This document shows, piece by piece, positions 1 to 9,183 of a stretch of 13,035 bases of DNA (positions within the stretch are counted from its first letter, which is position 1; the number at the start of each line of letters is the position of its first letter). The stretch spans positions 1 to 13,035 of the forward strand of contig UZAE01001491.1 in the NCBI GenBank assembly GCA_900617975.1, written 5' to 3'. A program made the position numbers and the translations under genes. Source of the stretch: Rodentolepis nana. Taxonomy: Eukaryota > Platyhelminthes > Cestoda > Cyclophyllidea > Hymenolepididae. Below the pieces are notes generated by a model, which was given only the letters and a program-made list of their open reading frames with translations, was not told where the DNA came from and made no database searches.

Positions 1-232
1 CTTCAAACTACCATCCCCCCCCCCCCCTCCCTGTATGTCATATTCCACCACTTTCACAGTACTCTCCTCACCTTTTTCCCTACCTTTGTATTTGTCTGTC
101 TCTTTTACATTTGTGAATCACTCTTCTATTCCCCCCTCTCCACTTTTGTGACTTTGACGTTCCTCCTCTCTGTGAGGCCCGAAGTCAACTAAAGGGTTAA
201 TGACAACCATCATAAAGTCTACCTTTTGATAT
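1..232 (+). repeat. Dispersed repeat R, copy 1 (left part outside the window)
   Basis: It starts at CTTCAAACTACCAT and aligns by eye along its whole length with 2300-2520. Shared landmarks in order are CATATTCCAC, ACTTTCACAGTACTC, GTCTGTCTCTT, AATCACTCTTCT, GTTCCTCC..CTCTGTGA, GGCCCGAAGTCA or AGCCCGAAGTCA, CTAAAGGGTTAATGA and the end ACCATCA..A. It has a 13-base C run at 15-27 where copy 2 has GACCCCA. The conserved end is degraded (CTACCTTTTGATA). No coding capacity was seen. The family is not recognised. Confidence 0.8.
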
Positions 233-2206
233 AAATCAATTACTATGCCAAGTATGTACCTCATCCAAAATATTTCCTTTTAATTTCCTCTTATCACATA
301 AACTTATTCAATAGACTTTTCCCCCCTACTTCACCTACCTTCAAACAAACCAGATCCAATTAGTGAAATATGTGGCGTGAGATCTTGAATTCTCCTTTTT
401 AAATGAACCCAAAACACTTTCCACTCACCTTTTGTTGTTAGAAAGTATCTCAAATTTTGTGTGAAAATATTTGCCTGTGGTTCTTTAATCAAGCAGATCA
501 TGTTTTTTATTGTCAAAGAATGGAGACGCTTTTTACCTTTGCCATTATAAATAAGGTGTTAAAAAGATATTTTTGCGTATTCTATTTCAAATTTTCTAAA
601 TTACAACTTTTCTCGCCAAGACAAGCAAAAACGTTCAATCAGAAATTCTCAAACGGTTTGCTTTCGCGCTATCAAAAAATGAACATATTTTTGAGTGTCT
701 GAGGAAATAAAGTTTACTGTCAATAAATGGGTTTTATTGCGGTAATTTTATAATATAGTCGTTAGGTATTTTTTTGTTAATATGATAACAAGGTGCCACA
801 ATTTCACCAATTAACGCATGAATAACTATTTTTGACCATTCGGTGACTGATTCATTTAAACGACTAATCTATGAATTTTTACTTTTACAATGTTTACGCA
901 CGAATGGAAACCACTGAAATCATTTGATTCTCAACATGGTCTTTCATGTTGTTCTTGGTCAAAGCGGTTGAACGTCTTCATCACAAAACCTGCACAAATT
1001 CCGTTTTCCTCTCACACTTATTTTCACCATCTCCTCATCTTAATTGAAATAGCCAATAGCTTCTGGTGATCTGCTTGATTTTGTGATCTGCTTCATTGAT
1101 ATTTTTCCAAGCCCTGAAAGTGGATTGTAGATTAAATCCATTTTGTCCCATCAAATGCAGCGGAATTTTAAAGCTACTACTTAAATGTTAAAATAGGCAT
1201 AATTTGACTGCGAATTTTAATGAATGATATTGGAATAACGTGAAGACGGAAAATTGGAGTCTAATTGATTTTGGATTTCGTTCCAGATGTTAAAATAATA
1301 AGAATTAATGTGCATTTATATCATTCACATAAACGTTGGTTATACTTTTGCATTTGACACAACTATCTGGACAATGAGAAAATTTTGCGTTTCTGCCTTT
1401 GTTAGGGAAGTTGCTTTGGCTAACTAGTTGAGTGAAGGTGTGGAGGTATCGATTTTCTGACAGATTGGAGTGTAGTGACATTTTGAACACTTTCTTCCAT
1501 CTTTCCTTTAAGGACTTGACCCCCAGAATGGACTATTTTGCAGTAGTGCAGCAAGATTTTCGAAAGCAATTTGAACAAAACCTTTAAATACTTGTTCCAA
1601 ATTTACTACTCTATTCACCAAGCCATAATGAGTATAGCTCTCAATCTACTTCCACCCAAATTACGGTTGATAAGTGGGTTAAAACTCATATAGAACTCAT
1701 ACGCAAATGCAATTTCAATGGGCATTTCTTGTAAGATAATCCTGGCCTCAATTGAAAGAACCTTTTCCCTGAAAGTATGGCTATAGTAAATAGCTCATAC
1801 TGCATGGTCATTTAGAACTTCATCAATCACTGGAGAGGGAAAAGGGGAAGAACAAATCATTTAACTAATTTAATTTTTATCTTTATTTGCTTAATGACAC
1901 AAAGAATGTGATTTTCCACCTTATATTTTATAATAGGGAACAAAAATTTCACATTAAAGAGTTTCCAATAATATCACAACACCTGAGCTACTGTTTCAAT
2001 GAAGACCTTCCAATAATATCATTTATCTAATCTAATAGGATCAGAATCATTGATTGTATTCACCTTGGGTTTGTGTCTTTTAAATTCTATTTGTAAAATA
2101 ATCCAGCCCAGAGGAGAAGGGGGGGGGGTGCAGAACGGGAGTTACCCATTTGATATATATATATATCGCTTTTGAATCAATTAAATTTACGACAATATTT
2201 TGGTGC
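233..2206. other. Gene-less AT-rich stretch
   Basis: No gene was recognised on either strand. Small points are an 81-codon open frame at 457-702 followed directly by two plus-strand AATAAA hexamers (706-711 and 724-729), a 15-bp near-identical direct repeat (TTCCAATAATATCA) near 1962 and 2009, a G run at 2119-2128 and an AT microsatellite at 2153-2166 just before repeat copy 2. Confidence 0.6.
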
Positions 2207-2523
2207 GGGGTGTGTGATAGACTTACCTCCACGTGGTGCACCCTGGGCAACGTATACTCATACGGCAAAAAAGTCTACCAACCGGCAGTTGATTTCTCAC
2301 TTCAAACTACCATGACCCCACTGTACGTCATATTCCACTACTTTCACAGTACTCATCTTACCTTTTCTCTGCCTTGGCGTCTGTCTGTCTCTTCTACCTC
2401 CTTGAATCACTCTTCTGCTTCCCCTCCCGAATTTGTCACACTTTGATGTTCCTCCCCTCTGTGAAGCCCGAAGTCAGCTAAAGGGTTAATGATAACCATC
2501 AAAACGCCTGCCATTTGAAATAA
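2207..2523 (+). repeat. Dispersed repeat R, copy 2 (near full-length, unexpanded)
   Basis: This copy shows the basic order: GGGGTGTGTGATAGAC, module M (2217-2274: AGACTTACCTCCACGTGG, GGTGCACC, GTATACTCATACGGC, AAAAAAGTCTA), linker ACCGGCAGTTGATTTCTCAC, module N (CATGACCCCACTGTACGTCA), CT-rich linker, module O (AATCACTCTTCTGC), then CTAAAGGGTTAATGATAACC and the end ACGCCTGCCATTTGAAA. Each module is single. Short open frames on both strands show no protein similarity I recognise, so this looks like a non-autonomous element. Target-site duplications were not identified. Confidence 0.8.
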
Positions 2524-2985
2524 ATAAATATTTAGGTGCTAATTTTCACCACGAGACTAGGACAAAGGTCAAATTAATAAACGTCAATAAAATGAGCCGT
2601 ATGATAATCAACGTAACAAATTAGGTCACTCACGTAATCTTCCCGTTTTAGCAATGATTGTAGTCAGCCTATTCAAAATGCCACTAGAATGATTTGGTGT
2701 CATTAAACCTATTAGTATTAAACTCATTTTTTTAATCAAATAATGCTCAATCACATCTTCAAACTTTATGATCTAGTTGTTGGACTTTCTTGGCATACGA
2801 TTATAGTCCAAGGCTATAATTATCTTAACTTCAACCGAGCAACAGTTTACCCTCAACCCACTAGTGGAAAAACGAAAAAAAGATGCCTCGTTTTTTGCCC
2901 GCACATATATATATATATGTATATACCGAAATAAGTCTGTACAGGAGTTGAAAATACCCAGGGGTGGGAGAACAAAACACGGTTA
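2524..2985 (-). other. 3' flank / probable 3' UTR of the Dll-like gene
   Basis: No coding sequence was recognised. The stretch holds an AT microsatellite at about 2904-2925 and the candidate ATTAAA signal. Repeat R copy 2 begins just beyond, so the gene's 3' end lies roughly 460 bp from a mobile-looking repeat. Confidence 0.5.
2731..2736 (-). promoter_or_regulatory. Candidate poly(A) signal ATTAAA for the Dll-like gene
   Basis: ATTAAA on the minus strand lies about 250 nt after the stop codon. No AATAAA was seen on the minus strand between the stop and this point. It would give a short 3' UTR spanning an AT microsatellite. Such hexamers are common by chance in AT-rich DNA. Confidence 0.25.
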
Positions 2986-3759
2986 TTAAAATTCCGCCTC
3001 TGGAATTTCATTTTGACTCTGCCATACAGAGTTTTCTAATTGGGACTGGGGATAGAGGTAGGTCGTTGAAGTATCAGTGGATATCGGAGCTTGATACTGT
3101 GGATCTTCAGTTGTATTCCTGGCAGCACTCCACTGAGGATGCATAATAGATGGTTGAGTAGTCGTATATACCATCTGAGGTGGGGATGTCGAGTGTGGAG
3201 TACACTCATATGCAGTTGCTGTGACAGTAGCTAAATGAGATTCGACTCCTCGGGGGAAAGCTCCAGTATTCGTGACATTCCAAGCGGGGTTCGCTTCAGC
3301 ATTCGATGCCCCCATCGATGAAGCCCCAGCCTGCCATTCAAAGTTACCCCGTTGGAAGGCTGTCATGTAATTATTCATTCCAGGAGACGTATAGTAAGTC
3401 ACAGTTTGGTGGGGATGGGGATTAATAGCAGCCCCGGGTAGATTTTCATTTGGTGAAGCCGTTGTGTAGGGGACATTATACCCTTGCATTGCGGTTCTGG
3501 GGGAAATTTCTGGACTTCTCTGTCCTGAATTGTTCCAGGTGTTTTTGCGCTTGTGGAGCTGGTGGGGTCGATTATATCCACTATTTACAGACTCCGTACT
3601 GTTTGCATGGGATGTACTTGGTCGAGAGTTTAACTCATCATCGCCGTCTGAAATCCTTGGCTCATCGAAATTTGGCGTGCTGGTTCCTTCAGACCTGGCT
3701 TGCATGAGTCGTTGCATTTTTTTCAATTTCGAGCGATGGTTTTGGAACCAAATTTTAAC
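2986..3759 (-). CDS. Dll: Dll-like gene, coding exon 3 (homeodomain residues 45-60 and C-terminal tail)
   Basis: This 774-nt exon opens with the recognition helix VKIWFQNHRSKLKK, then encodes a 241-residue tail ending at TAA (2988-2986). The acceptor AAG|GTT has its AG at 3761-3760 and agrees in phase with exon 2. The tail is rich in Ser, Thr, Pro, Asn, Gln and Tyr, with Trp residues spread through it (TWNN, EWQA, AWNV, QWSA, VWQS). Such tails in Dlx proteins usually carry transcriptional activity, but no named motif is visible here. The open frame upstream of 3759 is intron, not coding. Confidence 0.92.
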   Translation of the reverse strand, partial: VKIWFQNHRSKLKKMQRLMQARSEGTSTPNFDEPRISDGDDELNSRPSTSHANSTESVNSGYNRPHQLHKRKNTWNNSGQRSPEISPRTAMQGYNVPYTTASPNENLPGAAINPHPHQTVTYYTSPGMNNYMTAFQRGNFEWQAGASSMGASNAEANPAWNVTNTGAFPRGVESHLATVTATAYECTPHSTSPPQMVYTTTQPSIMHPQWSAARNTTEDPQYQAPISTDTSTTYLYPQSQLENSVWQSQNEIPEAEF

Positions 3760-5929
3760 CTTAATTGTAGAGGGAATGAAAAAAGTCTTGATTAGACTAC
3801 AGTAGGGCAGGGCAATATTGATATTTTGGAAACACGCATTCATTTGGTTATGAGGAAGATCAAAGCTCAAACTCTTACACACACTGGTTTTTTTAAGATA
3901 GCGCGTTTGTGAGCAAGACCATAAAGCTAGCTATTCACCCTCTCTCACTCACCCTTTCTCCTTCACTCCCTGGCGTCCAATATACGTTTATGCACCGAGA
4001 AGGGCGTATCTGTCTCATTTACCCACATAGGTTTGTCCTTTCTCGCTCTCCCTCTTCAGACTAACAAATTTTAGTGAAGATTACGCAAAACATGTTGTGA
4101 GCAGAAGGGGGCAGAACTGCACATCGTTTGTGAAATATGTGGTGGGGTGGTGTGGGAGAGGGGGGGGGGCGAGTGGGTGAGAAGGAGGGATTTGTGATGT
4201 GGAATTCAAATTCTCCACCATCACCCACCTAAAATTCCACAAGAATGGAAGCAGAGGAGGAAGAAGGAGGAGGATAATTACAGGCTTAGAACAAGTGAGT
4301 GCGTAAAATGTCCCGTCCACTATAGACATACATCCGCACCGCGTGAATGCCGGTTTTCCTTGACTTTCCTTTTCCCCTTCCTCCTTCCCATCTCGCTTCA
4401 TTCGTTCCCCTCGTTCGCTTGCCTAGCTTACCTTTTGCTTGTGTACACCCTTACCTTCCGCTTTTGTTCAAAAGACAAGCAAAGGGTCGTGGGAGGGGGG
4501 GGGAGGAGAGGATGGGGTGGGAGAGGGGGGGTAGTGAGATGAGCTGCAAAATGTCACGTGTTTTCGAAGACGTTTACGGCCTTAGTAATTATACACATTG
4601 AGTTGGAGAAAGGGAAGGAGATGAAAAGCAGAAGAGGAGAGGCTACACAGGTAAGTGACTAACCACAAATCAGGTGCGAATTGTCTGCAAGCTCATAAAT
4701 TCGCAACAGATCGATCGGCTTTCCGCTTAACTACTGCTAATAAAACAACCTGTGGCAGCACCATTTTTCGGGAGGTTATTGTGATAGCTTCAGTTTTGAC
4801 TACCTGGGACGGGGGAGGGGAGTGGTGGTTTAATTATAGGTTTCGAGAGTGAAAATCATACGCGTGTGAGTGAGTATATATTGCCTTATTTTGCTTAATC
4901 TTATTTCCATCCTTTCAAATAACCAATAATTACAGCGGCTTACCTGTCTCCCTCTATAACGCCTCTATGCGAAAGTGGGTACTAAATCCACTTTTGATAT
5001 CCCTCCTCCCCCTACCCACATGTCCTATGCCATGTGTCATAAAAGTGAATAAATTACCAAACAATATTTTCATGATGAACTCACTTGAGTTTGAGTTAGA
5101 CCAAGACGGCTAGCCAGTTCGGCACGGGCGGAAAGATTGAGGTAAGCATTTTGTCTGAAGCTCGCATTAAGACTTTCCAATTGGCTGGGGGTATAGATAG
5201 TACGAGGTCTTCTAGGCCTACGTCGATTGCCTAAGCCACGGTTGCCTTTATTATTGGAGAAGAACAAGATGATCAGGACTTATTAATTAACAAATGGAAA
5301 CGCAAACAAACCAGCTATCTAAGCGTACCTTGACCACTCTCACTGGTACCTGCAGTTGAATTTCTCTCAATATTTCCACCATTTGGGCTGATAGAAGGGT
5401 TCGTATTTTGAAGTCCAGGAGAGATGGAATCTTGAAGTAATCCACGATGTCCATGAATATACGTGGGTTGAACAATTAATTCCTCTTGGCGAGTAGGTAG
5501 AACCGAATTATGAGCATCAGGAGGAACACCATGAGTTGAGAAGTCATTGGAATAATTGGTATTATTATTATTTGCAGTATGAGGATAGTAAAGTTGATTG
5601 TACGATCCATGGAAAGAAGCAGTGGTAGTACCATCAAACGGTGTAGAAGCAGTGTAACTGGGATAATTCTCCACATTCATATGCGCTTCAGGATGTCCAC
5701 CATAGGGGCCTACGAAATAATCATCATTGGAAACAGATAGGGGATTAGCTCCATTCATGTAGTGTCCACTAATATCCGGATTACATTCATTAAGTGGTGG
5801 AGTATGAGTTGGTTGAGGGGAGAAATATCCATTAGTAGGAGCATGCAAATCCTGATTATTCATATAGGTGTACTGCAATGCGCTGGGGTTCATACTTATC
5901 CTGTCTCCTTGAACACGATTTTTAGTCAT
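2986..5929 (-). CDS. Dll: Divergent Distal-less/Dlx-family homeobox transcription factor, three coding exons, 511 aa
   Basis: Nuclear sequence-specific DNA-binding regulator; Dll/Dlx proteins pattern appendages, nervous system and sensory organs in animals (family knowledge). The coding sequence is join(5929..5329, 5245..5085, 3759..2986), 1536 nt including TAA, with no frameshift at either junction. Residues 1-200 are N/P/H/Y-rich and look disordered. The homeodomain is residues 211-270, with R5, L16, F20, W48, F49, Q50, N51 and R53 all present. The stretches PRTIY (4-8), RAELA (31-35), LGLTQTQ (38-44) and VKIWFQN (45-51) are Dlx signatures. Residues 271-511 are S/T/P/Q-rich without another recognisable domain. 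Position 52 is His where Dlx proteins have Lys or Arg, and many helix 1-2 surface residues differ from the family consensus. The class call is firm. Whether this is the main Dll orthologue or a fast-evolving paralogue is not settled. An NK- or Msx-type gene is less likely because of RAELA and LGLTQTQ. Confidence 0.93.
3760..5084 (-). other. Intron 2 (1325 bp, phase 0, interrupts the homeodomain)
   Basis: It starts GTGAGT and ends CTACAATTAAG on the minus strand. No exon was recognised inside it. It holds strongly strand-asymmetric low-complexity DNA: G-rich on the plus strand at 4140-4170, 4487-4531 and 4600-4645, and C/T-rich at 4355-4430. The latter tract faces the purine tract around a nested inverted repeat at 4434-4483. 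A 106-codon open frame in the sense direction (4401-4081) resembles no known protein and is probably chance. Confidence 0.9.
5085..5245 (-). CDS. Dll: Dll-like gene, coding exon 2 (homeodomain residues 1-44)
   Basis: This 161-nt exon encodes the end of codon 201 and residues 202-254. A basic lead-in (NRGLGNRRR) precedes the homeodomain N-terminal arm (PRRPRTIY), helix 1 (around LESLNASF), helix 2 (SARAELASRLG) and the start of helix 3 (TQTQ). The donor is CAA|GTGAGT with GT at 5084-5083, phase 0. This places the intron between homeodomain residues 44 and 45, the position known in Dlx genes. Confidence 0.95.
5246..5328 (-). other. Intron 1 (83 bp, phase 1)
   Basis: On the minus strand it begins GTACGC and ends AATAATAAAG, preceded by a pyrimidine tract (TCTTGTTCTTCTCC). 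Splicing restores a Gly codon (G|GC) and keeps the frame into the homeodomain exon. An upstream AG at 5280-5279 (TTAATTAATAAG) would give a 50-bp intron and also keeps frame, adding 11 mostly hydrophobic residues. The downstream site is preferred because the pyrimidine tract lies just before it. Confidence 0.8.
5329..5929 (-). CDS. Dll: Dll-like gene, coding exon 1 (residues 1-200 plus first base of codon 201)
   Basis: This exon encodes the N-terminal region, which is rich in Asn, Pro, His, Tyr and Ser and includes a short Asn run (ANNNNTNYSN). No domain was recognised beyond general resemblance to the low-complexity N-termini of Dlx proteins. The start ATG at 5929-5927 is the first ATG after an in-frame TAA at 5998-5996, and it has G at -3. 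A second in-frame ATG at codon 13 has A at -3 and could be used instead. The exon ends CAAG|GTACGC, with the donor GT at 5328-5327, leaving phase 1. Confidence 0.88.
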
Positions 5930-6003
5930 AACTCCGTGAACAACCTTACACCAAAGTGTTCTAAAAGATGTGTTAATAATAGCTCTGAGGCCTGCTTAAA
6001 TAC
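5930..6003 (-). promoter_or_regulatory. Putative TATA-like core promoter and 5' leader of the Dll-like gene
   Basis: On the minus strand TATTTAAG lies at 6002-5995, 66 bp upstream of the start ATG. If it works as a TATA box, transcription would begin near 5970, giving a 5' leader of about 40 nt with no upstream ATG. No strong initiator sequence is visible at that point. A non-coding exon further upstream cannot be excluded. Confidence 0.4.
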
Positions 6004-6043
6004 AGTTTCATGCGTGTGCGGCCGTCCCACCCAAAAGCATAAA

Positions 6044-6124
6044 CCAATCACACTGAGCAGGACAATGAACGGTCGCTCATTTCTCACTTCTGATTGGTTC
6101 TAAGTTGGTCAGTTCACTGATTGG
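6044..6124 (-). promoter_or_regulatory. Cluster of three CCAAT boxes upstream of the Dll-like gene
   Basis: CCAAT occurs in gene orientation at 6124-6120 (within TTGGCCAATCAG) and 6097-6093 (within GAACCAATCAGA), and in reverse orientation at 6044-6048 (AAACCAATCACA). All carry the CCAATCA extension favoured by NF-Y. They lie about 40-120 bp upstream of the TATA-like element, a usual distance for proximal promoter CCAAT boxes. Motif matches only. Confidence 0.45.
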
Positions 6125-6494
6125 CCAAGTGTCAATGGGCGCGCGGAATGTCAATGATTTTGTAAATGAGATGAAATTAACTGCAGAGCCAATGCTTTAA
6201 TGGTAAAAATTTATTAATTACTAATTTAATTATTTTGTGAATATTATTGACATACTTTGCACATTTATTATTAAACTAAGCACATACTATTTCATGCTAC
6301 AATGTACTGTTATATTTACTAGAAGTCTTCAGAAAACCAGTATAAAAGCACATTTTTTTCGACTTTCAAATGTCACATATGTGCGTCTTAATGATGTGTT
6401 AAGGGGGTTGGTTGTATTATAGTTGAAATGTAAAAGCTTCACTTTCCATCTGTGCATTTTTCTGCCACATGAACAGATGGCAAGTAGTTTTTGG

Positions 6495-6510
6495 GCCCCA
6501 CGTGTGGGGC
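6495..6510. promoter_or_regulatory. GC-rich palindrome with an E-box, upstream of the Dll-like gene
   Basis: GCCCCAC-GT-GTGGGGC is a perfect 7-bp inverted repeat with a 2-bp centre, and it contains CACGTG at 6499-6504. It stands out in AT-rich DNA about 570 bp upstream of the start codon. CACGTG is the classic site of bHLH factors. Function here is inference. Confidence 0.35.
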
Positions 6511-6610
6511 GGTCTTCAATCAAAGTCAGAATTTGCTGAGTAAGGACTTCTTCCCCAACATACTTCCCAAAAGGACTCTTTTGTTCCCCCCCCCTTCCCT
6601 CCTTCCACTG

Positions 6611-6628
6611 CCTCTCTCTCTCTCTCTC
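6611..6628 (+). repeat. CT dinucleotide microsatellite
   Basis: A short run of CT units lies within a wider pyrimidine tract (6584-6628) that also includes a 9-base C run at 6586-6594. Confidence 0.9.
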
Positions 6629-8641
6629 CGACTTTTGAATGTAAAAGGGGTTTATCTTAGCCTCAGGTATTGCAGCATCTGTCGATCTAAATAATTGCCA
6701 CCTATTTCGACAGTCTTTGGCACTATAGACCGTACAAGTGAAACATTTTGTTAGTCTTTAACAGGCTGGAAATGTTCGCAGCTTCCATATTGAGTTAAAT
6801 GTGGAAATGCATTTCATTTCAGTCTTGGTAATTTGCTAGGAGACTCTAGAAGATGTAGTCAACCAAATGTTTGCCAACCTTGACAAACCCCTTCAAACGC
6901 CTTCAGAGTTGATCTTTGCAAAATGAATTTGAAGGGCGAAATTGAAGTGGAAGACCATTGAATCATTTTATTTTTTTTTGAAATAAAGTATTTGTTAACT
7001 AAAATCTCTCTGAATAAACCAAAAATGTTAGATTATACACGTATGAGAAATTGTAAAAAAATGAAACTATTGTTTGAATAGGCTTAGTAGGGACTTGATA
7101 AACATAACAATGGAATGTGTGAGCAAATAAAATGAAGTCAATATATCGATATATAATAATCAAAATTACCTGATTGGAATTAAATATTTTTTTAATTAGT
7201 CAAGCCATGTAATGTAGTTATTTCCATTCGGATGCATCATAAATAGCGCTTTCAATGTGGTGATTAATATTCCGGTGCCTGAAGTCACAGAATCATTGCA
7301 CATCCAACGAAGCGAGTTACCAACCCATCTGGTAAAATTTTGTCAACATGAGAGATAAGAGAATGGAGGATTTTTGCAGGAGCAAGTCTAGGCCACCTTC
7401 ACCTTGCGTTTGGGCAAATTTTCAGAGTGGTCAATTTTAACATGTATCATGAGATCAATTTATGCCTAGTAACATTCAGTGATAATTTCTGCTCAACAGG
7501 AGCGATGGTCATAGGTAGAAGGAGATTCTCTTTAATATAAGCATCAAGATACCCCCCCCCCTCCTCGTTTCTTAAATGTCTTACTGGACTTAAGAGGTCT
7601 TCTTCCCAAGTCCTGTGGATTTGTCTCTCTTCTAATGAATAGTGTGTGAAAGCAGTAACAAATTTGTAAGCAATCGTTTTAATACCCTTTGAGCCACCTC
7701 TGACCTAGTAATTACAATGCAATCTTTTAATGCAACTTCAAAGTGTATTTTTCTCATCTACTTATGCCAATTGTTGCCTATTGGAGTATGGCAGTTAGAA
7801 GTAGGAGAGCTCCCAGTTGAGTATTCATTAAACCAGTTTAATAAATCGAGAAATGGGCTTTTTTAAATTGGCCATATTCCGACGAAAGTTAATGGTCAAT
7901 TCTAGTTTGGAATGAAAGGTAAAGACGTTATCAACCATTTCTACAAAAGCACGATTGGCTATCTTGACCAACGCCCAAAATGCAAAGAAAGATAGGCCAT
8001 TTGTTTCCTACTTGTGTACCTTTGAAAAATTAAATAAGCAAATAATATTCGTTATTTTAAAATTTGTAATACGATGCAAATGAACTAACCGACCTAATAT
8101 ATATCAATTAAGATTTGTCGTAAAGGTAGGCTTTTGACATGAAAATGCACAGTAATCAATATTAAATTAAGTGAAATACAAAGGGAGTTAGGTTTGGAAA
8201 TTAATGCTTCCCCCTGGGAACAAGGAATGAAACTATTGAGGACTTAACATTCGTATGGACTATGACCTTAAAGAAGTAGGAGATAAGTTCATCCTCTGTG
8301 TACTCAAGTTCAAAATAGAGGTCCGTGCATTTTGGAACGCAAAAGTTAATGAACGCTTTATAGAACTTTTGATAACAGCGGTTGGTTCCAATTCCGCAGG
8401 TCTATAAAAGCAAAGTAACAGTTTCCAAAAATTATTTCGTGGAAGAAGGGGGACATTCTGAAGTCTTCAATACCTTTGAAAATTCCAACTAATGAAGTAG
8501 AATTTATATACTTTTAATCAATTATATTTTATTATATAAACAATAAAACCAATTATATATTATTATATCAAATGGCAGGCGTCTTGATGGTTATCATTAT
8601 CCCTTTAGTTGACTTCAGGCTTCACAGAGAGGAAGGTACAA

Positions 8642-8752
8642 GTCGAGAGGGGAGGACAGAAGAGTGTTTCAAAGTAAAGTCGAGAGGGGGGGGGACAGAA
8701 GAGTGTTTCAAAGATATCGAGAGGGGGGGGGAACAGAAGAGTGTTTCAAAGA
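8642..8752 (+). repeat. Tandem array O: three 37-bp units
   Basis: Units start near 8642, 8679 and 8716 and share GTCGAGAGGGG, then GACAGAAGAGTGTTTCAAAG. They differ chiefly in the length of the G run. The same motif is single in repeat copies 1 and 2 (minus-strand reading AGAAGAGTGATT). The 37-bp period is not a multiple of three, against a coding repeat. Confidence 0.85.
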
Positions 8753-8806
8753 TGTAGGAGACAGACACAAAGGTAGAAAAAAGGTGAGGTGAGTACTATG
8801 GAAGGA

Positions 8807-9170
8807 GTCGAATATGACATACAGTGGGGTGATGGTAATTTGGAAGGGGTCGAATATGACATACAGTGGGATGATGGTAGTTCAGAAGGGGTCGAATATG
8901 ACAACCAGGGCGGTCGTGGTAGTTAAGTGGTCGAATATGACATACAGTGGGGTCATGGTAGTGTGTAAGGGGTCGAATATGACAACCAGGGGAGTCGTGG
9001 TAGTTTGGTGGTCGAATATGGCATACAGTGGGGTCATGGGGCCGTATGAGGACACAAAGGCAGAGAAAAGGCTAGATGAGTACTGTGGAAGAGTCGAATA
9101 TGACATACAGTGGGGTGATGGTAATTAAGTGGTCGAATATGACATACAGTGGGGTCATGGTAGTGTGAAG
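8807..9170 (+). repeat. Tandem array N: eight 39/42-bp units with alternating subtypes
   Basis: Units begin GTCGAATATG at 8807, 8849, 8891, 8930, 8972, 9011, 9093 and 9132, giving spacings 42, 42, 39, 42, 39, 82 and 39. Two subtypes exist: one with ACATACAGTGGGGTCATGG (or GTGATGG) and one with ACAACCAGGG..GTCGTGG, the latter at units 3 and 5. The 82-bp gap holds a second copy of the linker seen at 8764-8806, pointing to a higher-order duplication. Confidence 0.88.
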
Positions 9171-9183
9171 TCAGAACCAGTCA

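Larger units (their letters stand above)
6131..8567. other. Gene-less upstream flank of the Dll-like gene
   Basis: No coding or RNA gene was recognised. Contents noted are the E-box palindrome, the CT microsatellite, a C run at 7552-7561, and an AT-rich stretch at 8519-8567 in which CAATTATAT..TATTATAT is repeated just before repeat copy 3. Enhancers for the homeobox gene could lie here but cannot be recognised from sequence alone. Confidence 0.5.

Noticed and set aside
3763..3882. Extension of the exon 3 open frame upstream with its own ATG
   Set aside because: The acceptor AAG at 3762-3760 joins exon 2 precisely inside the homeodomain; the extension is intron sequence.
4081..4401. 106-codon sense-strand frame inside intron 2
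   Set aside because: It runs through low-complexity C-rich DNA and has no recognised motif; the flanking exons splice in frame without it.
5476..5676. Alternative-frame open frame inside exon 1
   Set aside because: It is a shadow of the exon 1 coding sequence in another frame.
8814..9128. Open frames on both strands through array N, with unit lengths that are multiples of three
   Set aside because: The frames exist because the 39/42-bp units happen to preserve frame. Adjacent array O has a 37-bp period, the element has no other coding signal, and the deduced peptides are simple repeats.
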